Assembly (NCBI GenBank): GCA_905182985.1 | Contig: CAJJDN010000001.1 | Span: 1,062,254 to 1,126,253 of the forward strand | DNA from: Paramecium sonneborni | Lineage: Eukaryota; Ciliophora; Oligohymenophorea; Peniculida; Parameciidae | Direction of reading: 5' to 3' | DNA length: 64,000 nucleotides | Shown here: positions 36,689 through 48,852 of the stretch, piece by piece | Layout of the letters: the number at the start of each line of letters is the position of its first letter | Position numbering within the stretch: the first letter of the stretch is position 1 | The notes under the pieces: generated by a model | Told to the model about the DNA's origin: nothing | The model's input: the letters and a program-made list of their open reading frames with translations, nothing else | Databases searched by the model: none | Made by a program: the position numbers and the translations under genes

Positions 36689-37741
36689 TCATTATTATTC
36701 AGCAGCTCTTCTTTCAGCTAATCTTTCTAATTCTTAGACCAAAACTAATTCTTATCTTCTTCCTGCAGTGACTGTTTCATATTCAACATCGAAACTGTGG
36801 CATAAATCAGCGGCATCATCCCATAAGGTTTAGTTTCTTTGTCTTTTGTTTGTGGCAGCTTAAGCAATTGCAGATTAGACTGAGATAACTCCTTATAAGT
36901 TTTCAGCTTTGGTTGTTAATCTTCCTTTTGAGGCATCAAGTCTGGATTAAGTAGCAAGATATAAATCTTTTTATTAAGAGAAAAGAGCCAAAGCATTGGT
37001 ATTTTCAGCTGTGTATGAGGCCCATGCTTCTTCAACATTGCTTCTCAAGGTTTATAATAATTAAACAAGTCTTTCAGCAGCACCTGCAGCATCATCTTCT
37101 TATTTGATTTAAGCTAAAGCAGCTAATGGAGCCATAAAAGCTTTGTTCATCTTTGTGGCAACTGAAGCTAACATCAATTTGGTTGTCATTTCAGCGACTT
37201 AGATTAAGCTAGCTTCACCTTTGACTAAGGCAACACCAAGATCAATTGCATCATCGATAGAATTAATAGCATCGTTGAATGTAACTGCTCCTCTATTATA
37301 TGATTAGGTATCCTCTTTCCTAACATCATTAATGAGTCCAATGTGTTATGAAACAGAATTTAAAATATTTTCAGTCTCACCTAAGGTAGCTGAAGTTTTC
37401 TTCAATAAGATGGTGGAAGTCTTGAGAATTCCATTGGCAATTTAGAGTGTGCTTGAAGCATCATCAACTTCTGCTCTTCTGTAAGCTATTTCACTTTAGC
37501 ATTCAGCTTATTAAGCTCCATAGACTTCATCATGTGTTCCTTATTCTTAAGCAACAGCTGATTTGAAGTTATCAAGAACTCCTCTGATTGTATCAAGTGG
37601 TGAATGAGCTTTAATTTTGTTTTCAACTTCAACCATGATGTTCATGATGCTTCTTTTTCCTCCATATGTGATTGGGAACTTTTAAACCATACCAGCATTA
37701 GCAAGAGCTAAGACAACTAATAATGTTATTGTGACTTTCAT
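36689..37741 (-). CDS. Trichocyst matrix protein (TMP), copy B
   Basis: 350 aa, single exon, same length as copy A at 31718 and encoding the same granule matrix protein type. The first ~80 codons (37500-37741) are almost identical to copy A at DNA level, with about one difference in 240 bp. The central part (about 37180-37400) differs at many sites, including non-silent ones. The 3' third is again close. The signal peptide and C-terminal RRAAEQQ are kept. The patchwork suggests gene conversion between the two copies. Both should be secreted into trichocysts. Confidence 0.92.
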
Positions 37742-37780
37742 TTTAATTAATAAGTACCTTCCAAAAACAGGTTAGCAACT

Positions 37781-37787
37781 TTTATAG
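37781..37787 (-). promoter_or_regulatory. TATA-like box of TMP copy B
   Basis: CTATAAA on the minus strand, 40 nt upstream of the start, matching the element of copy A in sequence and spacing. Confidence 0.45.
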
Positions 37788-37822
37788 TGAAATTTTGCTT
37801 GGTAAAAAACGAAATTTTATTT

Positions 37823-37830
37823 AAAAACGG
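37823..37830 (-). promoter_or_regulatory. CCGTTTTT element upstream of TMP copy B
   Basis: The same octamer as upstream of copy A. A further CGTTTTTTACC lies nearer the gene at about 37803-37811. It is a candidate shared control site of trichocyst genes. Confidence 0.4.
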
Positions 37831-38447
37831 ATTTCCTACAATTAAATAATTTTTCAATATTGCTAATAACTTATAGGTGATATTTAGTATTATCATATAA
37901 TCGTTGAATCATAAATAAGTCTTCCTTATTCATTTCATTAAAAATTGAAGAGAAAATCTATAATTTGTTAGCTAGCCAAGCTTATTTGGTATTTTAAATT
38001 ATTCATTGTTGATGATAAAAGTTTGTGATACTATAAATGATTTTATGCTTTTATAGAATATTAACATTTTCTTAGTTATAGATTTTTTTCAAATAAATAC
38101 AAACTTATCATTAAATCTAAAATATCTTAGAATAATTTGAGTTCATCAACAATTAATGAGTATTCTTTTAGATGAACCTCTCGATATTGCAAAGTTTATT
38201 ATAAATACCAAAATGACTTTAGTAATATAGAAAATTATTTTACTTTTGTTTTAATTTTATAAATATATAAAAATAGTATTCTTGCTTGTCCTGAAAACAA
38301 GAATAAAAATTAGTTTTTTGTATTTTGATAAAAAGGACATTATAAAATAGTTTTTTTGTATTCTATTTCCATAAATCTTATGATATATATATCACTTTAA
38401 AAATATAAACAATATTTAATAATAATACATTATTATTATTATAGATA
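37831..38447. other. Divergent intergenic region
   Basis: About 600 bp between TMP B and a small plus-strand gene. A/T-rich with no supportable frame. Confidence 0.45.
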
Positions 38448-38657
38448 ATGTCACATATAGGAAAAGACATGAATATGAATGATTTTAGCAGCCCACATCT
38501 TTAAATAAGCAAGAAAGATTAATTTTTAGAAGAAATAAAAAATCACATTTTGTAAAAATCAAGAAATGATGTCTGGAGATTAAAAGGCTAACCAAATTTT
38601 GTTACCCGCCCTTATGTTGAATGGAGAAGAGGAGATACTTGCTGTGCCATAATGTGA
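38448..38657 (+). CDS. Small uncharacterised protein (69 aa)
   Basis: ATG to TGA, no intron. The second half is relatively GC-rich for this genome and reads DVWRLKGQPNFVTRPYVEWR then RGDTCCAIM, with Trp, Pro, Arg and Cys codons that are rare by chance here. That supports a real gene. It has no signal peptide or membrane helix. The CC-x-x-M end is not a classical CaaX box. It converges on the PHD gene with 11 bp between stops. No family recognised. Confidence 0.62.
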
Positions 38658-38668
38658 ATTAAATATAA

Positions 38669-41559
38669 TCACTTTAACTTTTAGAAATAGTCTCTAATTG
38701 ATTTTTGTTTAAATTTATTATTATTAACTTTTTCTTAAGTTTCTGGAACTTCTAATTTATTATTTTCTTAATCTTCTACAGATTCTGTTTTGCTTGGCGT
38801 TTTAACATGATCATCAGTCTTTTTATTTTTTTCGTTCCCATCTAGTTACATTTCAATTTGAATTTGTTCTTAGTCAAAAGTCTAATTATTTGGTTTAATT
38901 TAATTTTCTTTAAAAATGTTAAATTCTTCCTAAATACATTACTTCTCTTAAATATTTTATTGTTCTTCTATCAAAATATTCTCTTCTTGTTAAATTTAAG
39001 GATTATCTATACTAATATTTTGTTCTTCTTTTAATTTATTTTCTTGCATATCCTTAATTCTTAATTTTCTTAGTTCATCTAGTTTGCATTTTTCTGCTAA
39101 TTCTCTTTGCAATTTAAAAGAGGAATCTTTAAACATTTTTGATTAAATATTATTAATAGCTGCCCTTTCATTTTTAGGTAAATCATCAATACATAAGAAA
39201 CATTTATACTCTATCTAAGAAGCTTCTTCATAAGGGATTGTAATTTCTAAACAATCAAAGTGAAACCATTCATCACATACTTCACAACATATCATAGGAT
39301 CACCATCTTTAAATTTACCTCTACATACACAATATAAATTATCATCTCTTTAAAAATATTCATCTCCTACTTATTCTATTATGATTTCCTTTTTTTATTC
39401 AGCTTTATTATTTTTTTTATATTTTTTTAACATTAAAATATCTATAAGTTTGGCTTATTTTTTTTAAGGATTTAATTCTTACATATATTTACTTGCTCTT
39501 CTTCTTAATTTCTCATACATCTTATATGTAATATCTTTTTCATAATCTCGATACTTAAAATGTTTCCACAATTCATCTGTCGCAGTAATTGTACTTTTGT
39601 AAAATTATGTAACTAATAAACCATTTGCGTCAACTTTATTTTAATAAACCTCTGGCAAACTAGTAAGCTTATACTATTTTTATGGTTTAAGAACAGGTCC
39701 TGAGATTGAATCAAGAATATATTATCCTTACTCCAACTTTAAATTAACAATTAGTTATTAGTCAGTAATTTAATTTATGAATTCTTTTAATTTATTTGCA
39801 AAATCTATTAAATCGAATTCATTCTCTGATTATTCCTAATTTTCTTATTTTAACTTTTGATCTTTTAAAGATTTTATTTTTCTAGGTTTTTAAACAGATT
39901 TTTTATGCATCTACTTACATTTTTCATAAGCTCTAAAAAAATCTATTATTTCTCTTTCATATAATCTCTATTTAGACTCTAAAATTCTTTTGACTTTAAG
40001 AGGAACATGTTTTTAGCAAAAGATCTAATAATCAGGTTTATTATTGATAATAGTTTGAGTTAAAAATATTCCAGATCTTCTAGCACATTCTACATGAAAA
40101 GAAGTAGAACAACTACCTCTAGCACATTAAATACACATTCCAGCTTTCTTAATATTACAAATTGTGCAATTAAGAGAAAATCTTTTTGCATTAATATTAT
40201 CCACACCTCTAAGAATATCTTATTTTTCATCTAAAAAACATTCTGGAGACCAATAAAAACAAGATAAATGAATCCAAACTTTTTATGGTTAAGGTTCTTT
40301 GATTTCTTTATTATTTTCTAAATCCCGAATATCTCTATTAGGTAATTTACCAAAATCATAATATAGTTCTTAATCATCATCAATTTATTAAACTTCATTT
40401 ATTAAAATTTTTACATAATTTAGATACAATATCATTCTTCATCATAGTTTCTCCTTAAGATTCAAAATAAGTTTAATTTAAATGTTAAAAATATTATGAA
40501 TCTATTTAAGTAGCTTTCATAGCTCCTCCTAATTTAGGACACAATGCACAACGTAAATATTGTCCATTAGGTCCAAAAGTTTAACATACATCACATATCC
40601 AATCTTCATTTGGTATTATTTCAATTAAATAACATTTTTAGTGGACTGATATATTGCATTTAGAACAAAATACAATCAAATTATCATCAGTATAATCTCC
40701 ATCATTACATACTTAACATAATGCATCATCTAAATTTGGTTATAAATGTATTCCTCCTCCTTATGTTTTCTTACCAGTCTCTTATACTGTCACATTTTAA
40801 TCATCTGCTTAGATTTTCATTTCTGTTTTTTCTATATATTATTTTTCTGCTTCTGTCAATCCTGCAATATCTCTCAATAGATTGTTTTACTAATCTGTTT
40901 TTAAATGCTATCTAATTGTTGGCACTAAACTATCAAAATATTATATAGTTTCTTCATTTTTTTTTGTTAGACACTCTAATTCAATTCTAATGATATTTAT
41001 ACATTGTACTCTTAGTTTAAGATCAAATTATCTAAATCTTTAGAACCTTAGTTTCTCATTTCTAAAATGAACATATCATCATTTACATCATACCCTTTTT
41101 TATTTTTCTATTTTTTACAATCACTAATTAAATCAAGATATGTACTCTTAAATTTAAGTCCCAAATATTGTTTCATTTTTCTTCAATATTTTCTCAATTT
41201 CGTGCAGACATTATTAGAGATACTCTTGATCACAGTTAAAATAAAGTGCTGAAATCATAAATTAGAGTGTTGATGCTTGCAAAAATTGAACTTGATATTA
41301 GAAATTGCATACTTGGATAAATAACTTTAGTATTATTTGTATTTTCTATATCAGTCCAATCAAAATCTCCCATTTTTCTTAGAGTATGTAAATAATTTTG
41401 ATATTTTTTTGTGACTTTCTATTATACCTCAATTAAGGAATTTTCTTCACTTTCATCCTGTAAATTTGATTTAACTAATTGTTTACGAACTCTTGTTTAT
41501 TTTCTTCTTTTCATACCAGGATCGATGTTGTACATTTTCCTAACAAACTTATCAACCAT
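38669..41559 (-). CDS. PHD - ePHD - PHD protein with C-terminal PCNA-binding motif
   Basis: 933 aa from five exons. Introns are 41291-41312 (22), 41124-41145 (22), 40952-40974 (23) and 40393-40414 (22 nt). From about residue 250 there is a PHD finger (LCQVCNDGDYTDDNLIVFC, NISVHQKCYLI, WICDVC). An extended PHD follows at about 300-450 (LRCALCPKLGGAMKAT, WIHLSCFYWSPEC, CTICNIKKAGMCIQCARGSC, SFHVECAR). This is the PHD-knuckle-ePHD layout of JADE and BRPF proteins. A second PHD is at about 710-765 (YCVCRGKFKDGDPMICC, CDEWFHFDCL, YKCFLC). A charged tail ends KQKSIRDYFQKLK, which fits the PIP-box Q-x-x-I-x-x-Y-F. It is probably a chromatin reader tied to replication or repair. Confidence 0.87.
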
Positions 41560-42019
41560 TTATTATACCTCTAGAAAGCGCCAAAAACTTCTTTAAAATA
41601 AAATAATAATAAGCTTTGAGCAGTTGTCAAGAATCAAATGTTTATCCAAATATTAAAAAGCTAAAATAACATGAACATACAAAAATTATCTACAATAATT
41701 AGGTATTTTGAAATTAAGATATTTCTAATAATGGGTCTTTTTAATATGAATTACTCTCTTATTAATTATATTTTACCTATTTATCACTAAAAACAAATTT
41801 ATTTTACCTTCAGATTATTTATAATTAAAAACTCAAAAGAAAACTTTATAAAACATTGATAGATAATCATAATGATACTTCAAGTTCCTAGTTCTTTAAG
41901 CTTTATTAATGTATATATATTTATTCTTGTAAAGATATATCATGGAACAAATTAAATAAATTTTATTGTTTATATTATAATATAATTGATTGAAATTTTT
42001 ACAAACAACATATTAATTC
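41560..42019. other. Intergenic, nothing recognised
   Basis: 460 bp between two minus-strand genes. A/T-rich with no frame I can support. Confidence 0.5.
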
Positions 42020-43285
42020 TCATTCTATAACCATATTTTATTCTGTGATTTCTTAATTTTGATTCTCAGACGAAAATTTCGGTAGATAGAACATGAGGAT
42101 AAATTTCCCAATTTAAATAGATGATCGATGTTTCAGAATAACAGGATTATCTTTTGAAGTTATAGTTACAGAATCAACATCTATTGGCTTTTTGGTGCTT
42201 AAACATTTTATTTCAAAACTAAATGCAATGGTTAATATATTACTATTCTTTTTCTATATTATAAGAAATGACAGCATGCTATTTAGAAATCTTTTATCCT
42301 AAATCTAAAGCTAGATCTACTTCCCAAAAATATTTGCTATTTTTCGTTTGATTAGCTCTGCCTATTATTATAGCTAGTTTTTTTATATAGTAAGTTATGT
42401 GTTTTCCTTTTAATAATGCATACGCTGCTGTTGGAAAGTTTACTAAAGGCATTTTTATTTCATTATCCTGTACTTAAAATTCTACTAAATCTCTAAATAA
42501 ATTAGAAATATAAGTGGATTCCTTTTCGAAATTCAACTTAACTTTACTTTATAATTATTCTTTTAACTTATTAGTTGCTATTTAATACTTGAAGTGAATA
42601 TGGATTTAATTGTTCAATCATTAACTAATGTAGAATATCTGGTCCAATCCAAAGATATGTTTCATAAGAATCAGCTGGACTTCTCCTAAATATGGTAATA
42701 TTTATTCATACTTATCTAAAAGATTTAAACTTGTCATTATACTAGCCATTTCATTAATAATTAAAGCACTACTTTACTCTTTAGCAGTTAATTGTAATTA
42801 TTCAACTAATTTTTCAATTGTATCTCTAGCAATCATTCGGCCTAATTTATAAATAATATTAAACCTTGATTGCTAAAAATTTAGGTAATGATTTCTTAAT
42901 AAAATAATCCAAAGTAGACACTTTATCTTATTGAATATTTTTTATTTTCAATTATATAATCCTCTGAAAAAAGCCAATGTTCTCTATCATATAAAGTTCT
43001 AGTTAATGCAAATTCTACTCCTTCTAAAATTCTAGCTGTCATTCCTTTCAAACCTGAATATATAAAACGCTTTTTAGATATCCTTGTAATAAATCCTAAA
43101 CCTTCAAAAATAAATAGAAGTTCAATTAATTTTTTAATGTCAGGCAGCACTAAATCTCTACATGTAAGGATCACCTGATTATTATATCAACATACTTTAT
43201 AACCATCTATAATCTAACCTTTGAAATCTGAGAGTATTTTTAGCATTTTTTTTGCTTAGGCTCCTAATTTTTCTCTTGTTTGCAT
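42020..43285 (-). CDS. E2F-like winged-helix protein fused to an FHA domain
   Basis: 382 aa from six exons. Introns are 43175-43195 (21), 42842-42864 (23), 42686-42711 (26), 42567-42588 (22) and 42219-42243 (25 nt). Residues about 15-74 resemble an E2F-type winged helix (IELLFIFEGLGFITRISKKR then FIYSGL). Residues about 114-195 look like a second one (SVYFGLFYQEIITQIF, SALIINEMASIMTSLNLLDK then RSP, ending YLWIGP). Two tandem DNA-binding domains recall atypical E2F7/8/DEL proteins. Residues about 255-382 form an FHA domain (LAIIIGRANQT, KISKQHAVISYN, SIQIGKFILMFYLP) that would bind phosphothreonine. The E2F call is from motif resemblance; the FHA call is stronger. Confidence 0.65.
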
Positions 43286-43427
43286 ATTTGATAAAATATA
43301 AAATTAATTAATAATATAATTATTAATAATTCCTACTTTTAATTTACCAAATATTTTTATACCAAAATATTTATAATAAAAATTGATTGTATTATATGAT
43401 GTACATCTAATTTATGTTTATAGAAAT

Positions 43428-45070
43428 TCATTCTACTGAATCAAAAGATTGGATTTACAATTTTGAATTTGGATTTTATTATTATGCTAAAATAAATCTT
43501 GATAATAATTTCTTAATTTCTTCAATTTATTATGCTTTTATCCCGTAATAGGGTGCTAAATCTGATATAAAAGTGTTTATTATTGAAACAGGTATTTTTG
43601 CTTAACCCATTTGTTAAACAGTATTTTAAAATTGTTAGAAAATAATTAATTATCTATCAGATTCTGTAACTCCTTCACATGTTTAATTTATTTACCAAAA
43701 GATTAACCATTCCCAATAATCAGTTTTTTTTGAAAAAATTGGATTTTAGCATAGCATCTAAAATAATGAAACTACTTCTTCTTATTAATAATAAATAAAT
43801 GTTGTTAATTTTTAAAGCTTTTATATGGTTATTCCATCTTTTGAAATATATTCCAATAATTTATTAAACATTGGCAGAATCATAGACTAATTACGCTTTC
43901 CAATCATAATTGGAGCTCTAAATCATAAAATTATTTACTTGATTCGTTAATATAAATATTCTAATATCACTAAAGCATTATTTTGTTTAAGGTTTGATTC
44001 AATCAGATTTATTAATTTTTCAGATAAATCGGCTTTATTGAATAAAGAAGTTGAAAATTCATCTAGCTATTGTTTTTATTCTTGTGAAAGAGTTTCTTAT
44101 TATAACTATTGTTGTTATTCTTATTCTTCTAAAGATTTCTCATCTGAATTAACAATGTTATTTTTATGAAGATAACTTTCAACAGTTTTTGAAGAGTAAG
44201 TTTAAAATTACTCAACTTTTGCAGGTACAAAAACTTCTTCAGAAAACTTAAAAACATTACTTATTTTTGTGAAGTCTACTTTTTCCAAATATTTTATCAC
44301 CTAATCTAGATCATATTGCCTGAATATTATTCTTTATAATACCTGTTTCTTAATGCTGATACTTCTGCCAAAGCAATTTTTTGAAACAATTATCTTACAC
44401 ATTCAGCCACATTAGATTCAATTTCTCTTATTTAACTTACATATATCTCTATTTCAGGTAATACTTCATTATAACATTAATTAAATTTTTCTATTGCTAT
44501 TTTGTAATTTCCATAAGTATTTTCCTTATTTTTAATGAGATCTTAGATTGATTTCATGTGTCCCAATCTTTAATCAACACTATCGTTTACCAAATCAAGA
44601 GTCAAAGTATTTCTTACTAGTACTTTTGTTATAGAAACATAAAATGATTAACTTTAAGCTAACTTTTATTATGATACTTTTAATTTATTGATAGACCTTA
44701 TATATTTTAATTTTACTTTTCTTTTTTATCATTTAAATTTAATAATTATTATTAATAATTATTTATGTTGGTTGAGAATTCTTCCCTTGCATTTTTCAAA
44801 TCACAAATCAATTATTCTTGAGTCTAGTATTTATTTGAACTGCTAGTGAGTATAAATTAAAACACTTCATCATATTTGTGATCCTCATATTTATCCATAA
44901 TTGATTTATTCATTGATTAATAATATTGTTCCAATTGTAATTGAAAATCAATAGTCTAATAATCTAAGAATTTTTACATTAAGTGCTCTCTAAGATAAAT
45001 CAATCCTTTATTTAACATTCGAATAGGCTAAATGATATTGGATTGCCAGCTATTTATAATCTTTGCTCAT
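43428..45070 (-). CDS. Coiled-coil (BAR-like?) protein, uncharacterised
   Basis: 518 aa from five exons. Introns are 44956-44977 (22), 44697-44716 (20, among the shortest here), 44320-44342 (23) and 43918-43938 (21 nt). The first 260 residues are helical and charged (LGHMKSIQDLIKNKENTYGN, YNEVLPEIEIYVSQIREIES) and could form a BAR-type bundle. A Gln-rich linker (LEEQEQQQQLQQETLSQEQK) leads to a helical C-terminal half (MILPMFNKLLEYISKDGITI, WEWLIFWQINQTCEGVTESD, APYYGIKAQQIEEIKKLLSR). No family is recognised. Confidence 0.72.
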
Positions 45071-45780
45071 AATTAATATTTATATTTAATAATTATTAAT
45101 TAATAATTAACAAGTCATAAAATCAACATTTTAATGTGTGTTAAAGTTATTTAAAAAAAATGTTTTACAGAGAAAACCTGCTATAGTTTTTAAAAACAAG
45201 TAACAATTATTTCAATGATAATTAAATAAAGTTTATCTGTAAAATAAAATAAAGATGATCCTAAAATAGCAAGACATAGTTTTTTTAATTTATGATTAGG
45301 ATGATAATATTACTCTCAAAAAAAAAATGCACTAATCAGAATAATATAATTTAAAGCAAACCTTTGATTAGAATATATTAGTAATAAACAAGAAATTAAA
45401 ATTTTAGATTTGTTGATAAATAATTTTAAATATTTATCATCTTCAAATAATATCTGCTAACATTTACTATATCTTAAACAATGATATAGTAAAAAAATTA
45501 AAAATATTTTAATTCAATGAAAATTAAAAAAAATGTTAATTCAATAATTTAAGATTGATAATTGATCATTTTAAAATGAAATTCTTTTAACTTTTATAAT
45601 TTTCAAAATATTGATGAGATAAAAATAATCTTAAATTATTACATAATTTTAATAAGATAAAATCATGAAAATATAAATATTTAATGTTTTTTCTCAGAAA
45701 AGAAGTTGATGTTGTTCTTTTTTGAACTTTGATCATAATTTTAAATAAATAATAAAATTACTAATATTTAATAAAATAAA
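45071..45780. other. Divergent intergenic region
   Basis: 710 bp, extremely A/T-rich, between two genes reading outward. No RNA gene or open conserved frame seen. Confidence 0.5.
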
Positions 45781-47544
45781 ATGGGTTCTAAACCTTCAAA
45801 AAAACCAGATCCACCGAAATCTGATGTAGCCTAATTAGAAGATTAAATTCCAATGTATAATAGACCTAAATCTCCAGATATTGGAGATAAGGCTAAGATA
45901 TAAGATGTTGGAATAAAACCTGATGATAATATCGATAGGTTCTAAATTTTATTTATATGATAAAGGGAGGCAGCAAATAAGAGATAAGCAGAAAAGCAAA
46001 GAAATTCTAAAATGGAAGGATAATAGAAAATATAACTTCCCTAAAAAAAGGTAGAATAACCAAAAAAATAATCTCAGAAATTTGTTATTAATTCTACTTA
46101 ATAAAATAATAATAGTTTGGATTTATCATATGATTAATTTTTAAATGGATTAAATTAGAATGATATCAAAGAATTAGAAAAATAATTAGAAAGTGATGAA
46201 TTGTCACCAATCAATAAAACAAATACTGAATGTATGTGTAAATTATTATCAGAGCTTAAAAATAGGCACTTGATGAATAGAAAATTAAGGTAGCAGAATA
46301 AAAAATATGGAAATTAAAATAAAAAATAAAAAGATCTTTTAATTGGCCAGCTTCAGGATAAGTGTATATGGTTTCAGTAACTTTTAAATATAACTATCAA
46401 TATAAAACTTAGAAGTTAGCTGTAACTTAATCTTTTGATAATTATATAAACTCTATTTTATCTTGGAAAAATAATCCATAATTGGGAGTATATGAATTTA
46501 AATTAAGGGATGTAGATATTTATAATACAGAAACAGGGGATGTCTAATAACTTAAATTTAATGAAGTAGAGTTTATGGTTGATTATAATGGAGTTTTTGT
46601 AAGAAAATATTTTTATTTTAGATTGGAGTTAAACATGAAAGTGATTTTATTAAAAAACTTGGATAATAAAAACGATACTATTAAAAAGAATAAATAAAAG
46701 AAAAAATTGATAGAGATTAATTGCTTAATAATCAATTGAATAATTTAGAAAGATTGGCAAATAATAAATTATAAGTGAAGCAATCAACTAAACAGAAAAA
46801 ATAAAAACCAGAGGCAATTATATAGAAAACTGAAAAATAATTAGAATAATTTTGGACAAATGCATTTTAATGTTGGTATACACTTAATGAAGATGATGCT
46901 GAAAAAATCTTTTATGCAGGTTAAGAATGTGTAGTTTTAAAAAAGAAAGATGAAGATCCATAAAAAAAGTTAGAAAATTTTCTAATTAGGAAATTATAAG
47001 ATCCAGAATTTTTTAAATCTTGTTTAAATTCAGTTAAAACAATAAAGGATCCTTTGAAAAAATGGGGAATGTTCAGTAATGAAGAGATCTTAGAATATTT
47101 AGGAGGTACAAAACATGTAAAAATATTAAATGCTTATTTAGAGTGTTGTATAAATATAAAAGAAAATAACCTTTCCAATTTTAGAAAAATACAAAATTAT
47201 TGATGGGATATTAAATAATGGTGATTTAACTCCTTTGGTTGTAAAATGGAATTAATGTAAGAAAACTGTAATAGAACATGAAAGAGATTTATTTTTAGAT
47301 ATTGAATAGGAAAAAAAGTATGTAAATAAATAATAAATTTAGATTATTAACATTCATTTGGGATAAATAATTAGATATTAAAATGAAATTAAGATCTGAA
47401 AACATTTTTGTAGAAGAACTTAATAAATTTAGAGATGAATGTGAATTAGAATTGAAAGAAATGTTGTTCTAATTGTCAACAATTCCAAATTTTCCTATGG
47501 AAAATAGACCTAAATATAAAGAAAAATATTTCTAAATTTTATGA
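45781..47544 (+). CDS. Uncharacterised protein with N-myristoylation motif
   Basis: 546 aa from six exons. Introns are 45939-45965 (27), 46232-46254 (23, boundaries least certain), 46599-46621 (23), 47117-47141 (25) and 47318-47342 (25 nt). It starts MGSKPSKKPDPPKS, a good N-myristoylation signal with a basic patch, so it is likely membrane-attached. A lysine/glutamine-rich region precedes a compact beta-rich stretch (SFNWPASGQVYMVSVTFKYN; DVDIYNTETGDVQQLKFNEV). Charged helical regions follow (NFLIRKLQDPEFFKSCLNSV, LKLRSENIFVEELNKF-type). Its stop directly abuts the stop of the next gene. No family is recognised. Confidence 0.7.
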
Positions 47545-48203
47545 TCATTGAAATAAAGGTGGTTATAACTCAAGAACTCTAAAAATATTCATAAAATGTA
47601 TTTGCTATGTTGGGTTGAGTGAATAGTATAATTCTACAAAATCACTCTCATCCACAAAGTTATGCAAAGTCCATTTCTTCAAATAGTTTATAAGCTTAAG
47701 TTTATTTTACATTTTATCTATATCTTTTCTTAACTTATTTGTCAATGCTTTTTTGTTTTTTTCACATAATCCAAGAGTATAATTAGTTACCACTTTAGGT
47801 TTGATAATTTAATGTCTAATGGTGTGAATTTCTTTATTTAGAATTTTTTAATAAGGAACTCTCACTTTATCACCATTCCTTACTAAAATATCCAATAATG
47901 GTTGATTTTCACTAATTAATTGATCTACTCCATCTTATATAAAGATATGTCTCTTTCTTTCGTAATACAAATAATAATACTTGCATTCATCTTATGTACA
48001 ATAGCCTATGAAATTAAATATGGGACAAACATAAGAAGATGAACTTAATTCATCTTTTATACTTTTATGCACTCTTTCATCTCTAATAGTGTCACTCTAA
48101 GTTCATAAGAAATTCTTACAATTGAACGTAATGAAGATTCGCTATCTACACCTTCTAATTTATCATTTTTTAAGATCTCTCCTTCCTCATATTATAAGTC
48201 CAT
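47545..48203 (-). CDS. Uncharacterised protein with degenerate CCCH-like motif
   Basis: 211 aa with one 23-nt intron (48097-48119). After an acidic/Ser-rich N-terminus it has CPIFNFIGYCTQDECKYYYL, with Cys spaced like a CCCH finger (C-x8-C-x4-C) but without the His at the usual place. A helical C-terminal half follows (ALTNKLRKDIDKMQNKLKLI, VDESDFVELYYSLNPTQQIH). It may bind RNA, but the missing ligand makes this uncertain. Its TGA is back to back with that of the plus-strand gene. Confidence 0.66.
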
Positions 48204-48852
48204 ATATTGTATATTTAATTTTGATCAAAAAGTAATAATACTACAAACATTTAAAGAAATTTTAATATATGAAGGATAAATTAAAAACATTAAATTATTT
48301 GTACTTATGTGTACACTTTTTCACAATTATTTAAAATAGAAACGATCATTATTTAATGCTTATGACATAAATTTTGTAATAAATCTATTTTTTTATTAAC
48401 AAATCTATTAATTAGAAAAGATTATTTCTTTAGAATTTTTAACTCATTATCAAATTCATTTATTTTCATTTAAAAAAAATCACAATAATTGATTTTATAA
48501 TTCAACGGATGATCTGCCAATATATATTTTATGGTATTTTAAATCTTGAGTTATAGGTTAAGTCAATAAAGTATGAAAGAGATTTCTCCTATTTCTTAAA
48601 GATAGATTATTATACAGTACATAAAAATAGGATATGAATGATAACTCTCAAAATATAAAAAAAACATAAATAGAATATAATTAATTGCAGAAGTGGATAA
48701 AAGAATTAAAAAAAATCTGAAAATAATGAGGAAACAATTTTATTTCCATTAACCAAAATCCAAAATAGTTAGAATAATTACATAACTTGTATATATTATA
48801 TTATAAATTCTACAAATTTTTGAATTACGATTTATTATTAAATTAGTCTAAC
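48204..48852. other. Intergenic between two minus-strand genes
   Basis: 649 bp, A/T-rich. No coding frame or structured RNA that I can support. Confidence 0.5.
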
